Shown here: positions 54,279 through 62,926 of the stretch, in pieces
Layout of the letters: each line of letters opens with the position of its first letter
How positions within the stretch are numbered: position 1 is the first letter of the stretch
NCBI RefSeq assembly: GCF_022436675.1
Contig: NZ_JAKUJZ010000001.1
Span: 62,001 to 126,000 of the forward strand
From: Rheinheimera hassiensis
Lineage (GTDB): Bacteria > Pseudomonadota > Gammaproteobacteria > Enterobacterales > Alteromonadaceae
DNA: 64,000 bases
Direction of reading: 5' to 3'
Translations under genes and position numbers: made by a program
The notes under the pieces: generated by a model
Databases searched by the model: none
Told to the model about the DNA's origin: nothing
The model's input: the letters and a program-made list of their open reading frames with translations, nothing else

Positions 54279-55592
54279 ATGCTTCGTTTACCCATATTAC
54301 GCGGCCTGAGCATATTCACATTACCATTGGTAGTATTGCTTACTCCTGTTATAGCTTGTGCTCATATTAGCGAAACAGAATCGCGTCTCAGCCACCAGGA
54401 TAGTCGCAAAAATATCAGTAGCCCTCAGCTGAAACCACGCGGAAAATATGCAGTGCAGCTTGGCCCCCGCCCTGCATTCCTGATTGAAGATATGGACCAC
54501 AGCCCGCTGAAACAGCACCTGCAAAGCTGCAATACCGGCCGTAAGCTGAAAAAGACCCAGTTTTCTATTGGTCACCGTGGTGCTCCGCTGCAGTTTCCGG
54601 AGCACACCAAAGAATCTTATGAAGCGGCAGCCACAATGGGTGCTGGCATTATGGAATGTGATGTAACTTTTACCAAAGATAAAGAGCTGGTTTGCCGCCA
54701 CTCACAGTGCGACCTGCATACCACCACCAATATTCTGGCGATACCAGAGCTGGCCGCCAAGTGCAGCCAGCCATTTACCCCCGCCGACCCACTTTCCGGC
54801 ACGGCTGCCACTGCCCGGTGTTGTACCAGCGACATAACGCTGGAAGAATTTAAAATGCTGGAGGGCAAAATGGATGCCTATAATCCGCAGGCAACCACCG
54901 TTGATGAATATATGCAGGCCACACCGTCATGGCGCACTGATCTTTATGCCACAAAAGGCACCCTGATGACGCATGCACAGAGCATTAGTTTATTTAAACA
55001 ACTGGGCGTGAAATTTACCCCTGAATTAAAATCGGCAGAAGTGCCAATGCCGTTTGAAGGGACATACAGCCAGGCCGACTATGCCCAGCAGCTTATTAAT
55101 GAATACCGCAATGCAGGCGTGAAAGCCCAAGATGTGTGGCCACAGTCGTTTGATATTGCCGACATTCGTTACTGGATAGCCAACGAGCCGTCTTTCGGCC
55201 GCCAGGCGGTTTATCTGGATGATGCAGATAATCCGTCAGAGCTGCCAGCTGCTGCAGAACTGCAAGGCTACGCTGCTGAAGGTTTTAATATCGTGGCGCC
55301 ACCAATGTGGGCCCTGCTACAACTGGACGAAAACAATACGATTGTACCTTCCATTTATGCCCGCAATGCCAAAACTGCCGGATTAAACATTATTGCCTGG
55401 TCTTTTGAACGTTCCGGCCCGCTAAAAAACGGGGGTGGCTGGTATTATCAAACGGTAAATCCGGTGATCAACAATGATGGCGATATGATGGAAGTATTGC
55501 ACGTCATGGCACAAGACGTCGGCGTAATAGGCGTGTTTTCAGACTGGCCAGCCAGCGTCAGCTACTACGCAAACTGTATGGGCTTGCCTTAA
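54279..55592 (+). CDS. Glycerophosphodiester phosphodiesterase-family protein
   Basis: A 437-residue exported enzyme counted from ATG 54279 (AGGGAGAACTTT upstream). The signal sequence is [20 protein letters not shown]. The GDPD active site is visible as [20 protein letters not shown], then [20 protein letters not shown], with catalytic His/Arg, metal-binding Glu and Asp, and the second His. The family hydrolyses glycerophosphodiesters to glycerol-3-phosphate. The long sequence and extra cysteines ([17 protein letters not shown]) place it in a periplasmic branch sometimes seen in phosphate-scavenging bacteria. Confidence 0.9.
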   Translation: MLRLPILRGLSIFTLPLVVLLTPVIACAHISETESRLSHQDSRKNISSPQLKPRGKYAVQLGPRPAFLIEDMDHSPLKQHLQSCNTGRKLKKTQFSIGHRGAPLQFPEHTKESYEAAATMGAGIMECDVTFTKDKELVCRHSQCDLHTTTNILAIPELAAKCSQPFTPADPLSGTAATARCCTSDITLEEFKMLEGKMDAYNPQATTVDEYMQATPSWRTDLYATKGTLMTHAQSISLFKQLGVKFTPELKSAEVPMPFEGTYSQADYAQQLINEYRNAGVKAQDVWPQSFDIADIRYWIANEPSFGRQAVYLDDADNPSELPAAAELQGYAAEGFNIVAPPMWALLQLDENNTIVPSIYARNAKTAGLNIIAWSFERSGPLKNGGGWYYQTVNPVINNDGDMMEVLHVMAQDVGVIGVFSDWPASVSYYANCMGLP

Positions 55593-55633
55593 CTACACGG
55601 CCTGTTACCCTGCGACATAATATCGTAACAACA

Positions 55634-55661
55634 CACCACGGCCAGGTACCAAGCCGTGGTG
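55634..55661. terminator. Hairpin after the GDPD gene
   Basis: A 9-bp perfect stem (CACCACGGC / GCCGTGGTG) with a 10-nt loop between convergent genes. Confidence 0.6.
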
Positions 55662-55682
55662 ATGCATATCAGTGTCAATCAG

Positions 55683-55710
55683 TCCCGGCAATGCCGCTAA
55701 AACGCCGGGA
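55683..55710. terminator. Second hairpin between GDPD and yihY
   Basis: A 7-bp perfect stem (TCCCGGC / GCCGGGA) with a 14-nt loop, 19 bases downstream of the minus-strand yihY stop. Confidence 0.5.
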
Positions 55711-55728
55711 TACAATTACCACCTTAAT

Positions 55729-56667
55729 TCAGCTCTGCTGCACTTCCTCGATCAATTCTCTGTGCACACACACCGCCGTACTCTTAGGACGAATGGGCTT
55801 GCCTCTGCCCTCAAGGTGCGCCCGCGTAAAGGACGCACCGAACAGCAGAATCATTGAAGAGTAGTTTACCCACAGTAGCAGCAGTGCCAGAGAACCAGCA
55901 GCGCCATAGGCCGATGCCGTGGCAGTATAGGCCAGATAAATTGAGATAAGCGAGCGGCCTGCCGTAAACAAAATGGCGGTGATAAAAGCACCAAGCAGCA
56001 CATCGCGCCAGGATAGCCGCACATCGGGCAAAATCTTAAACATCGCCGCGAACAGCAGCGTGATCACCAGCAGCGACAGCACAAGCTCCATACCCACCAT
56101 TGCCCAAGCCGGAACCGGCAGCCACCCTTCAGCAAACGCCATAATGCTGCGTAACGCCACCGACAGCAGCAGCGAAACCAACATAATAAAACCGATAGAC
56201 AGGATAATAGTCAGCGACAGCAACCGGCTTTTAATAAAAACCCACAGGTTGTTTCTTTTAGGGCGGGGAGCAACATCCCAGATCTGATTCAGCGATTGCT
56301 GCATTTGCGCAAAAACCGTGGTGGCACCCACTATGGTAGCAATAATGCCGATTAACGCCGGCCAGATACCACTCTGGTCGATCTGCGAATTGATCACTGC
56401 CGTTTGCACCACACCGGCAACGTCCTGCCCAAGCGTTGCCTCAAGCTGTGCAAACAGTTCCCCCTGTACCGCACTCTCGCCCAGAACCAACCCAACCAAG
56501 CCAACAACCACAACCAGAATTGGCGCAATAGAAAAAACAGTAAAAAATGCCAGTGCTGCAGCATAAATAAAGGCCTGACTGGCCAGCCAGTTATTGACCG
56601 CGGCAGCCAAAATACTAAGCCAGTAGCGCACCACAGCGGGGAGTTTGTTGTAAATCTTGATAACCAT
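55729..56667 (-). CDS. YihY/BrkB family inner-membrane protein
   Basis: A 312-residue protein counted from ATG 56667. It has six hydrophobic helices and the family motifs AFIYAAALAFFTVFSIAPIL, GATTVFAQMQQSLNQIWDV and LLLLWVNYSSMILLFGASFT. YihY proteins were once described as RNase BN or serum-resistance factors; their true function is unresolved. Extra in-frame codons upstream of the chosen ATG are not conserved-looking. Confidence 0.9.
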   Translation of the reverse strand: MVIKIYNKLPAVVRYWLSILAAAVNNWLASQAFIYAAALAFFTVFSIAPILVVVVGLVGLVLGESAVQGELFAQLEATLGQDVAGVVQTAVINSQIDQSGIWPALIGIIATIVGATTVFAQMQQSLNQIWDVAPRPKRNNLWVFIKSRLLSLTIILSIGFIMLVSLLLSVALRSIMAFAEGWLPVPAWAMVGMELVLSLLVITLLFAAMFKILPDVRLSWRDVLLGAFITAILFTAGRSLISIYLAYTATASAYGAAGSLALLLLWVNYSSMILLFGASFTRAHLEGRGKPIRPKSTAVCVHRELIEEVQQS

Positions 56668-57058
56668 GCTCGATCGTACCTTAGCGTTGCAGCGAATATC
56701 GCCTATTACAGCCAAAACAAGCGTTATATGATAGCAAGAAATCTGCAGCGAAAATGTTACTATTGCTGTTACGCTGGTATTGATGGCTGATACCACATAA
56801 CACTGCTCTGCTACGACAAGGCTCTAAAAAGACATTAGGCACGCCTGACTGGCTACTTCAAAATGGCATCATGTTCTTTCACTACGCCAATGACTTACTT
56901 AAATTCTGTGCCACCACTTGGGCTTTATACTGCGCATCTATGCGAAAGAACAGCTCAACGGGCGCGTTGTACACCGGCTTCATTTTGTCAGAAACAACCG
57001 GCAGAAACCCGGCTAATTTCGCTGTCTGGCACATTAAAAAACAACACATGGCCGGCTG

Positions 57059-57274
57059 TTATTCATCAGCCGGCAGCAAGGCAAATACTGCTTCCACGGG
57101 TACGGCAAAAAACTGCGCCAGCTTTAACGCTATCACCACTGAAGGTGTAAAACGGCCGGTTTCCACGGTACTGATGGTTTTACGGGACACTCCTATTGCA
57201 TCGGCCAGCTCTTGCTGCGATAACTTACGCTTGCTGCGCAGCTTAGCAATATGATTATCCAACACCTCATTCAT
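57059..57274 (-). CDS. XRE-family HTH regulator (small)
   Basis: A 71-residue protein that is little more than one helix-turn-helix: NHIAKLRSKRKLSQQELADA, then IGVSRKTISTVETGRFTPS. This YgzD/PadR-like small XRE type is usually paired with a membrane protein. Its start overlaps the end of the upstream membrane gene by 8 bases. It probably represses its own operon through the TGATACC palindrome upstream. Confidence 0.92.
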   Translation of the reverse strand: MNEVLDNHIAKLRSKRKLSQQELADAIGVSRKTISTVETGRFTPSVVIALKLAQFFAVPVEAVFALLPADE

Positions 57275-57749
57275 AATCTGCCCTCAACCCCAGCAACACC
57301 GGCAACGCATAGGCCCACATGCCGATACAGGCCAGCACCGCAGCATATTGCTTTAACGGCACAGCACTAAACCAGGCAGAAAAGTCATCAATACCGGCAA
57401 ATGCCCAGGTAGCAACCAGCACAAAGAACAAGGTACAAAAACTGTACTTGTAACCTTTGTTGTTTAAAAAAGCACTAAACTCATCGTTAAAATCGCCATA
57501 CCAGAACGCCCTTTTAGTAGAACCAGCACTGTATCGGCTAACTTTAGATAGCGTAAACACCAGCAGCAGTATCGCCACCGCATAGAGCGACGCCACCAGC
57601 GATATAACCCAGCCAGCAACACTAAGTGATTTTAGCAACGCGTATAAAAATTCACCGGAAATCACCAAACCGAAAATCAAACAAAAAACCGCATTGTGTT
57701 TTAAGTACGACAGCTCGCTTTCTGCGGCTGTTAATTTTGTTGTTGTCAT
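57267..57749 (-). CDS. Small four-helix membrane protein co-expressed with the XRE regulator
   Basis: A 160-residue protein counted from ATG 57749 (AGGAG 7 bases upstream). There are two hydrophobic pairs: NAVFCLIFGLVISGEFLYAL with WVISLVASLYAVAILLLVF, and FCTLFFVLVATWAFAGI with YAAVLACIGMWAYALPVLL. I do not recognise a family with certainty. The pairing of a membrane protein with a tiny XRE repressor resembles DUF2178/YgzD-like pairs. Function unknown. Confidence 0.8.
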   Translation of the reverse strand: MTTTKLTAAESELSYLKHNAVFCLIFGLVISGEFLYALLKSLSVAGWVISLVASLYAVAILLLVFTLSKVSRYSAGSTKRAFWYGDFNDEFSAFLNNKGYKYSFCTLFFVLVATWAFAGIDDFSAWFSAVPLKQYAAVLACIGMWAYALPVLLGLRADYE

Positions 57750-57815
57750 GGACAGACTCCTAAAGTACACATTAATGATACCCTGCCGCCTCATTTGAAA
57801 CCCAGAGCTACCACA

Positions 57816-57833
57816 TGATACCTAAGGGTATCA
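57816..57833. promoter_or_regulatory. Candidate operator of the XRE operon
   Basis: TGATACCTAAGGGTATCA is a palindrome with 7-bp arms. A half-site TGATACC recurs at 57776-57782, closer to the start codon. It is a typical binding-site layout for a small XRE repressor. Confidence 0.55.
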
Positions 57834-57979
57834 ATAAATCAAGCGATTTGTTTAGAAAAACATCGATTGGCTTGTAACAAAATATAACAACCACTGCCGC
57901 ATGAGCGCTGACCGGCACAAAAGCGGCCTGTGTCTCAATGACTGTGCCGGCGATAAGCTGTTCCCAATCGATGTGGCCA

Positions 57980-58045
57980 GTGACATTGATACTTCCGCCG
58001 CTAACGTTCTCTATGCCAAATCAATGACACTGATCCTGTTGATTT
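57980..58045 (+). repeat. Intergenic repeat, copy A
   Basis: GTGACATTGATACTTCCGCC, an 18-base spacer, then AAATCAATGACACTGATCCTGTTGATTT. It shares both halves with copies B and C; the right half is an inverted repeat (AATCAA...TTGATT). Confidence 0.6.
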
Positions 58046-58160
58046 CAACTTCCGCCCTGCACGTGGTTGTAAAGCGGATTAAAGCCCGCTAATGTTTGCC
58101 GCATCAAATTTGCCACGGCGGAGTCTCTTCAATGTACCGCCAACTAGTAAGGCGCTGGTT

Positions 58161-59951
58161 ATGACCCTGGCTAAACGTTTTCGCTATTTTTCATTACCCT
58201 ATACATTAAGGCTCAGCACATTAAGTTTTGCTGCCGTACTGGCCGGTTGCAGCACAACGCCGGTAACACCACCTAGCCCACCGGCAAGTGACTGGGTTAA
58301 CAGCTGTACCGACTGGGACGACTGGGATAAAGCCGGGCCGCCGTATCAAATTTATGCCAACACTTACTATGTGGGTACCTGTGGTATCAGCGCTATCCTG
58401 ATTACCAGTGCTGACGGCCATATTCTGATTGATGGCGCCACAAAAGCGGGCGCAGAGGTCATCGCTGCCAATATCCGTACGCTTGGCTTTTCACTGCAGG
58501 ACGTGAAACTGCTGCTGCAAAGCCACGAGCACTTCGACCACGTTGCCGGTTTAGCAAAGCTGCAACAGCTCAGCGGTGCAAAGCTGTTAGCATCGCCTGC
58601 AGCGGCATCTGTGTTAAGTAGTGGCGTGGTAGATGCAGCCGATCCGCAAGCCGGCATGCACCAGCCATTCCCGGCCGCCAGGGTAGATGGCTTGGTTACA
58701 GCCGGCCAGCAGGTTACCCTGGGCAAGTTAAGCCTGCTGCCGGTGGCAACACCAGGGCATACTCCTGGTGCATTAAGCTGGCAGTGGACCAGTTGTGAAG
58801 CGCAGCAGTGTCAGGTGTTGGTGTATGCCGACAGCTTATCGCCGGTTAGCAGCGACAGTTATCGTTTTAGCCAGCATCTTAGTTACTTAAAAGCCTACCG
58901 CGCCGGGCTGGATAAACTGGCGGCGCTGGAGTGCCAAATTCTGCTTACACCCCACCCGTCGGCCAGTGATATGCGCACGCGGCTACAAAGCAGCACCGGT
59001 TTAACCGATGCCAACGGCTGTGTGATGTATTCACAGGCAGTAAAGCAGCGGCTGCAAAAGCGTTTAACAGAAGAAACAGCGGCCAGTACCGGTGCAGTAG
59101 CCAGCGAAACAGCCACCACAGCGGTGACAGTGGCCGACTGGCTGGCACAAAGTAGCGCTACCGATTGGCGCGAGCTCGACGCCGAAAATACCTTATATCT
59201 GCAACTGCCCGGCGGCCGGGTAGTTATCGAACTAGCCCGCGATTTTGCACCCAAGCACATCAGTAATATTAAGGCACTGGTGCGCGAAGGCTTTTACCGG
59301 AACATACCTATAGTGCGGGTGCAGGATAACTATGTCGTGCAATGGAATGAACCCGACGGTGCTACGGCAAAAGCGCTAAAGCAGGCCAAGCGCAACATAG
59401 CGGCAGAGTTTAGCGTTAAGCTGCCGGCGAATTTCGCTTTTACTCCGTTAAGCGATCGTGACGGCTACGCGCCACAAACCGGCCATGTTAATGGCTTTGC
59501 CATGGCAATGGACCCCGGTAATAACAGCGGCTGGTTAACTCATTGCTACGGCGCCGTGGGTATAGGCCGGGATAACGACGCTGACAGTGGTTCCGGCACT
59601 TCTATGTATGTGGTAACAGGCCATGCGCCACGGCATCTGGATCGCAATATTACGCTGGTAGGCACCGTGCGCCAGGGCATGGAGTTGTTATCAACCCTGC
59701 CCAGAGGACAGGGCGCTATGGGCTTTTATTCTTCAGCCGACCAGTACACTGTTATTAAAGACATTACCCTCGCCGCAGACATGCCGCCAGCACAGCGTAC
59801 CGCATTGCAAGTGCTGCGCACCGACACAGCAACCTTTAAAGGCGTAGTAGAAGCACAGCGCAACCGCGGCGGCGATTGGTACCAACACCCCGCCGGTTAT
59901 ATTGAAGTCTGTAATGTCAGAGTGCCGGTGAGAGAAACGCCGGTGAACTAA
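58161..59951 (+). CDS. Lipoprotein fusion: subclass B3 metallo-beta-lactamase fold + cyclophilin-type peptidyl-prolyl isomerase
   Basis: A 596-residue protein counted from ATG 58161 (AAGG upstream; an in-frame ATG 23 codons earlier lacks an SD). The signal peptide ends in a lipobox LAGC (Cys30). Residues 44-300 form a B3-type MBL with a full zinc set: SHEHFDHVAG (His122, His124, Asp126, His127), PVATPGHTPGAL (His200) and LLTPHPSASD (His265). After an Ala/Thr-rich linker, residues 340-590 are a cyclophilin domain: LQLPGGRVVIELARDFAPKH, then FYRNIPIVRVQDNYVVQW, keeping the catalytic Arg and Gln, with Tyr in place of a Phe. It probably sits in a membrane facing the periplasm. Whether it hydrolyses beta-lactams is unknown. 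I know of no such fusion. Confidence 0.85.
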   Translation: MTLAKRFRYFSLPYTLRLSTLSFAAVLAGCSTTPVTPPSPPASDWVNSCTDWDDWDKAGPPYQIYANTYYVGTCGISAILITSADGHILIDGATKAGAEVIAANIRTLGFSLQDVKLLLQSHEHFDHVAGLAKLQQLSGAKLLASPAAASVLSSGVVDAADPQAGMHQPFPAARVDGLVTAGQQVTLGKLSLLPVATPGHTPGALSWQWTSCEAQQCQVLVYADSLSPVSSDSYRFSQHLSYLKAYRAGLDKLAALECQILLTPHPSASDMRTRLQSSTGLTDANGCVMYSQAVKQRLQKRLTEETAASTGAVASETATTAVTVADWLAQSSATDWRELDAENTLYLQLPGGRVVIELARDFAPKHISNIKALVREGFYRNIPIVRVQDNYVVQWNEPDGATAKALKQAKRNIAAEFSVKLPANFAFTPLSDRDGYAPQTGHVNGFAMAMDPGNNSGWLTHCYGAVGIGRDNDADSGSGTSMYVVTGHAPRHLDRNITLVGTVRQGMELLSTLPRGQGAMGFYSSADQYTVIKDITLAADMPPAQRTALQVLRTDTATFKGVVEAQRNRGGDWYQHPAGYIEVCNVRVPVRETPVN

Positions 59952-59980
59952 TGGCGTGCGGGGGTGGCTGGGGGGTCGCC

Positions 59981-60027
59981 GGCGTTGATATTTCTGTCAC
60001 TAAATCAATGTCACTGCTCTATTGATT
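59981..60027 (+). repeat. Intergenic repeat, copy B
   Basis: GGCGTTGATATTTCTGTCACTAAATCAATG..., ending in the inverted AATCAAT / ATTGATT pair. It has a shorter spacer than copies A and C. It lies between the MBL-cyclophilin gene and the hxs operon. Confidence 0.6.
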
Positions 60028-60157
60028 ACAGATTCGCCAATTCCTCCCGCTTTTAAAATGAATGAAACTAACCTCATTTGGCCCGACAATAATATAACTT
60101 GATTTGCTTTGTTCTCAGGGATAGATTGGGTCTATAAAGGGAATAAAGAAGTATTTC

Positions 60158-60436
60158 ATGGATAAAATTTCTCTCTCTAAATCGAATTATTCTGAGTGGG
60201 TCATTCGAAATAGCTTGTACTGGTTGACTTCAGTAACTAATTGGCAATTATCCGACTCTGATAGCTTTTGGACAATATCGCTGAAAGAGAATAATGATCA
60301 AGTTGTAAGTCAGCTGCATCGCCTGCTTAACGATTATAAATTGCGTGAAATAATCGCAAATAAAACACAGCGCATAACCGACTCGATTGCTGTGAATGTG
60401 TTGACCAGCATTGATAGCAGATTGAAATCACAATGA
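60158..60436 (+). CDS. hxsD: His-Xaa-Ser system protein HxsD
   Basis: A 92-residue soluble protein without signal peptide. Its second half carries the family hallmark: LLNDYKLREIIANKTQRITD (residues 62-81; the family is known for an LLNDYRLRE motif), followed by a short helix. HxsD has no known enzymatic motif; a role as partner or peptide-recognition protein for the two radical SAM maturases is inference. The hxsB start overlaps its stop as ATGA. It is the first gene of the four-gene unit. A weak GAAG-type SD precedes the ATG. The region upstream is AT-rich and holds repeat B. Confidence 0.88.
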   Translation: MDKISLSKSNYSEWVIRNSLYWLTSVTNWQLSDSDSFWTISLKENNDQVVSQLHRLLNDYKLREIIANKTQRITDSIAVNVLTSIDSRLKSQ

Positions 60437-61830
60437 AATTGATGCCGTTTAATTTTGAGCCATTAGACGAAGAATCCTATTTTATTAGTAATATTGCAGG
60501 CTTTAGCTCGTTTGTTAATCTCAAACAGTTAGAAAGCATTATTGATTTTGGCCAAACGTTTAATCCGGAGCTCGATCGGCTTCTGGAAAATAAACTATTT
60601 ATAAGCGCCCCCTCCTCCGTTAATACTGCAATAGCTTCTTTAGCCTCTGCTCTTGGCAAGCGAGTAACTATAGGGCTGGAATTTAAACCCATATTTATGA
60701 TCGTACCGACGCTGCGGTGTGATCATAGCTGTAAGTATTGCCAGGTCAGTCGTGCGTCAATTAATGCTAGTGGCTTCGACTTAGACAAAAAGCTAATTCC
60801 GAAAATAATTGACACTATCGCTCTTCTTTCTACGCCACCATATAAATTAGAACTGCAAGGCGGTGAACCACTTCTAAGGTTTGATTTGGTAGAACTCATT
60901 TACCAACTCGCGGAAGAAAAGCTCGGAGGCGATTCTATAGAGATGGTGATTGCTACCAGTTTATCGCTGGTAAGCGATGAAATAATTGACTGGGCTCGCA
61001 GTCGTAATGTGGTATTTTCAGTCTCGCTGGATGGCAATCAGTTGGTACATGATAAAAACCGAATCCATCCTTCGGGGAACGCTTATCAGCTGGCTATTAA
61101 TGGGATTAAAAAGATCCAATCACAGCTTGGGATGCATCGGATCTCAACTGTCACTACGGTTACAGATGAACTTATTAAGAATCCCCTATCACTGTTGGAT
61201 ACCCACAAAGCACTGGGCCTTTTGGACCTGTTCGTCAGGCCTGTAAGTCCATATGGTTTCGCCACTACCCGCTCTTCCGTGAACTACTCCATGCAGGAAT
61301 ATATGCAGTTTTACGCTCAGCTGTGGGATGGCATCAAACAATACCGGGCTCAGGGACTCCCTTTTGTCGAACATTCAGCAGCTATCCATATAAAAAAGCT
61401 CTTCGTTCCCGGCTTCTCCAGCTATGCAGATTTAAAGTCACCAAGTGGTGTAGTACTGAACTGTGTTCTGTTCAATTATGATGGGCATGTGTATGGCAGT
61501 GACGAAAGTCGTATGCTGCAGAAGGTTAACCCTCAGCTTGATTTCAGTGCAGGTACTGTGGGAGAAATTTCATTCGCAGACAGCGATTACTATAAAAACC
61601 TAACGTCGGCGTCCTTTAATTTCCTGCATCCAGGTTGCGAAAATTGCGCATTTTTACCGTTCTGTGGATCTGACCCTTGTCAGAATATCAGCATGCAAGG
61701 CGAGCCCATCGGTGACAAAAGCCTGTCCACATTCTGTGAATATCACAAAAGTATGTTTAAGTTCTTGGTCAACAAGTACAACACCTCTGCAGACGACAAA
61801 TCTTTGATTGAGGACTGGATCCATGCCTGA
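60433..61830 (+). CDS. hxsB: His-Xaa-Ser system radical SAM maturase HxsB
   Basis: A 465-residue radical SAM enzyme. The [4Fe-4S] motif is CDHSCKYC (Cys96, Cys100, Cys103), with LQGGEPLL as the SAM-binding GGE motif (143-146). The C-terminus has a SPASM/twitch-like set of cysteines: LNCVLFNYDG (344), GCENCAFLPFCGSDPC (402, 405, 411, 416) and FCEYH (435), enough for one or two auxiliary clusters. About 90 residues lie before the radical SAM core. It fits HxsB of the Hxs cassette, predicted to modify the HxsA precursor. The start overlaps hxsD by 4 bases and the stop overlaps hxsC by 8. Base composition is AT-richer than the flanking MBL gene. Confidence 0.92.
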   Translation: MKLMPFNFEPLDEESYFISNIAGFSSFVNLKQLESIIDFGQTFNPELDRLLENKLFISAPSSVNTAIASLASALGKRVTIGLEFKPIFMIVPTLRCDHSCKYCQVSRASINASGFDLDKKLIPKIIDTIALLSTPPYKLELQGGEPLLRFDLVELIYQLAEEKLGGDSIEMVIATSLSLVSDEIIDWARSRNVVFSVSLDGNQLVHDKNRIHPSGNAYQLAINGIKKIQSQLGMHRISTVTTVTDELIKNPLSLLDTHKALGLLDLFVRPVSPYGFATTRSSVNYSMQEYMQFYAQLWDGIKQYRAQGLPFVEHSAAIHIKKLFVPGFSSYADLKSPSGVVLNCVLFNYDGHVYGSDESRMLQKVNPQLDFSAGTVGEISFADSDYYKNLTSASFNFLHPGCENCAFLPFCGSDPCQNISMQGEPIGDKSLSTFCEYHKSMFKFLVNKYNTSADDKSLIEDWIHA

Positions 61831-62926
61831 GGTGCTCAGAAATGATTTATTTGAACGCGCTGCAGGCGAAAGTAAGCTAAGTGGGTTTTATGTACTTCGA
61901 AAATGTCAACCACTGATACCTGGCTTTCTACCTCAAGTAATTGTTTATGAGAATAGCAGCACCGTAATAAATCCCGAGACTCCTGCTCTTATCAACTCTG
62001 AACTGTTCCGTGCCATTGAAGATGGCGACATTGCCAACATTAATCCCAATGGCAAAATCAGAGTTATTCTCTCAAGAAGAGCTAATCACAATACATTATT
62101 GTTAACTGAACGCTGCGATAATCGATGTCAATTCTGCTCTCAACCGCCTAAAGACGGCGATGACAGCTGGCTGCTGGAACAAGCAATTCTGGCAATATGT
62201 GCATTTAACTTAGACGGGGAAATTGGTCTTAGTGGGGGCGAGCCATTACTTTATCGTGATGATTTTATAAGGCTACTTGATACCACAATAGAGCACGCAC
62301 CTCGCACCAGACTGCACATACTCACTAATGGTCGGGCATTTGCAGATCTGTCATTTACCAAATCAGTAGCACAACGTACAGAACATCTATCAATGAGTTT
62401 CGGCATTCCCCTTTATGCTGCCAACAGTGCGGTTCACGATAAGCTCGTCGGCGCAGAAGGTGCTTTTAATGAGACAGTAAAAGGCATAATAAACGCCGGC
62501 AACTCAGGAATAAATATCGAACTTCGATTCATCCCTACCAGCGAAAATGCGCAAGAATTGCCATTCGTTGCCGAATACGCCAATAGAGTTTTTACCAACA
62601 TTAATCAGATTTCAGTGATGAATATGGAGCCTATGGGGTGGGCACGTAAAAACTGGGATGAGCTGTATTTGCATCCCTTGGAGTACCCTTTAATACTTGA
62701 GTATGCAGCAAAAATAACACGGCAAAACAGTACCCCGCTGTACTTGTTTAATTATCCGTTATGCCAGTTACCTGAACACTTGCACGAGTTGTCAGTTCAA
62801 TCCATTTCTGACTGGAAAAACTATTATCCGGAAGAATGCTCTTCATGTTCGATGAAAAGCCAATGCGGTGGTTTTTTCGCATCAGCCAAAGGAAAATTTC
62901 TTCAATCACCTCAGAGGTATATATGA
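61823..62926 (+). CDS. hxsC: His-Xaa-Ser system radical SAM maturase HxsC
   Basis: A 367-residue radical SAM enzyme counted from ATG 61823 (GAGG 10 bases upstream, inside hxsB; an in-frame TTG at 61808 is less likely). Motifs are CDNRCQFC (Cys98, Cys102, Cys105) and GLSGGEPLL (138-141). The C-terminus carries a short cysteine cluster, CSSCSMKSQCGGFF (339, 342, 348). It differs from HxsB in length and in its C-terminal cysteines, so the two are not a duplicated pair. The stop overlaps the hxsA start as ATGA. It presumably catalyses a second modification on HxsA; no activity is known to me. Confidence 0.92.
   Translation: MPEVLRNDLFERAAGESKLSGFYVLRKCQPLIPGFLPQVIVYENSSTVINPETPALINSELFRAIEDGDIANINPNGKIRVILSRRANHNTLLLTERCDNRCQFCSQPPKDGDDSWLLEQAILAICAFNLDGEIGLSGGEPLLYRDDFIRLLDTTIEHAPRTRLHILTNGRAFADLSFTKSVAQRTEHLSMSFGIPLYAANSAVHDKLVGAEGAFNETVKGIINAGNSGINIELRFIPTSENAQELPFVAEYANRVFTNINQISVMNMEPMGWARKNWDELYLHPLEYPLILEYAAKITRQNSTPLYLFNYPLCQLPEHLHELSVQSISDWKNYYPEECSSCSMKSQCGGFFASAKGKFLQSPQRYI

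Larger units (their letters stand above)
57795..58160. other. Intergenic region before the MBL-cyclophilin gene
   Basis: It holds the XRE operator and intergenic repeat A. Short plus-strand ORFs here (for example from 57901) run through the repeat and lack a ribosome-binding site, so I do not call them genes. Confidence 0.5.

Noticed and set aside
57901..58092. 63-codon ORF before the MBL-cyclophilin gene
   Set aside because: No ribosome-binding site; it includes repeat A and touches the possible long start of the next gene.
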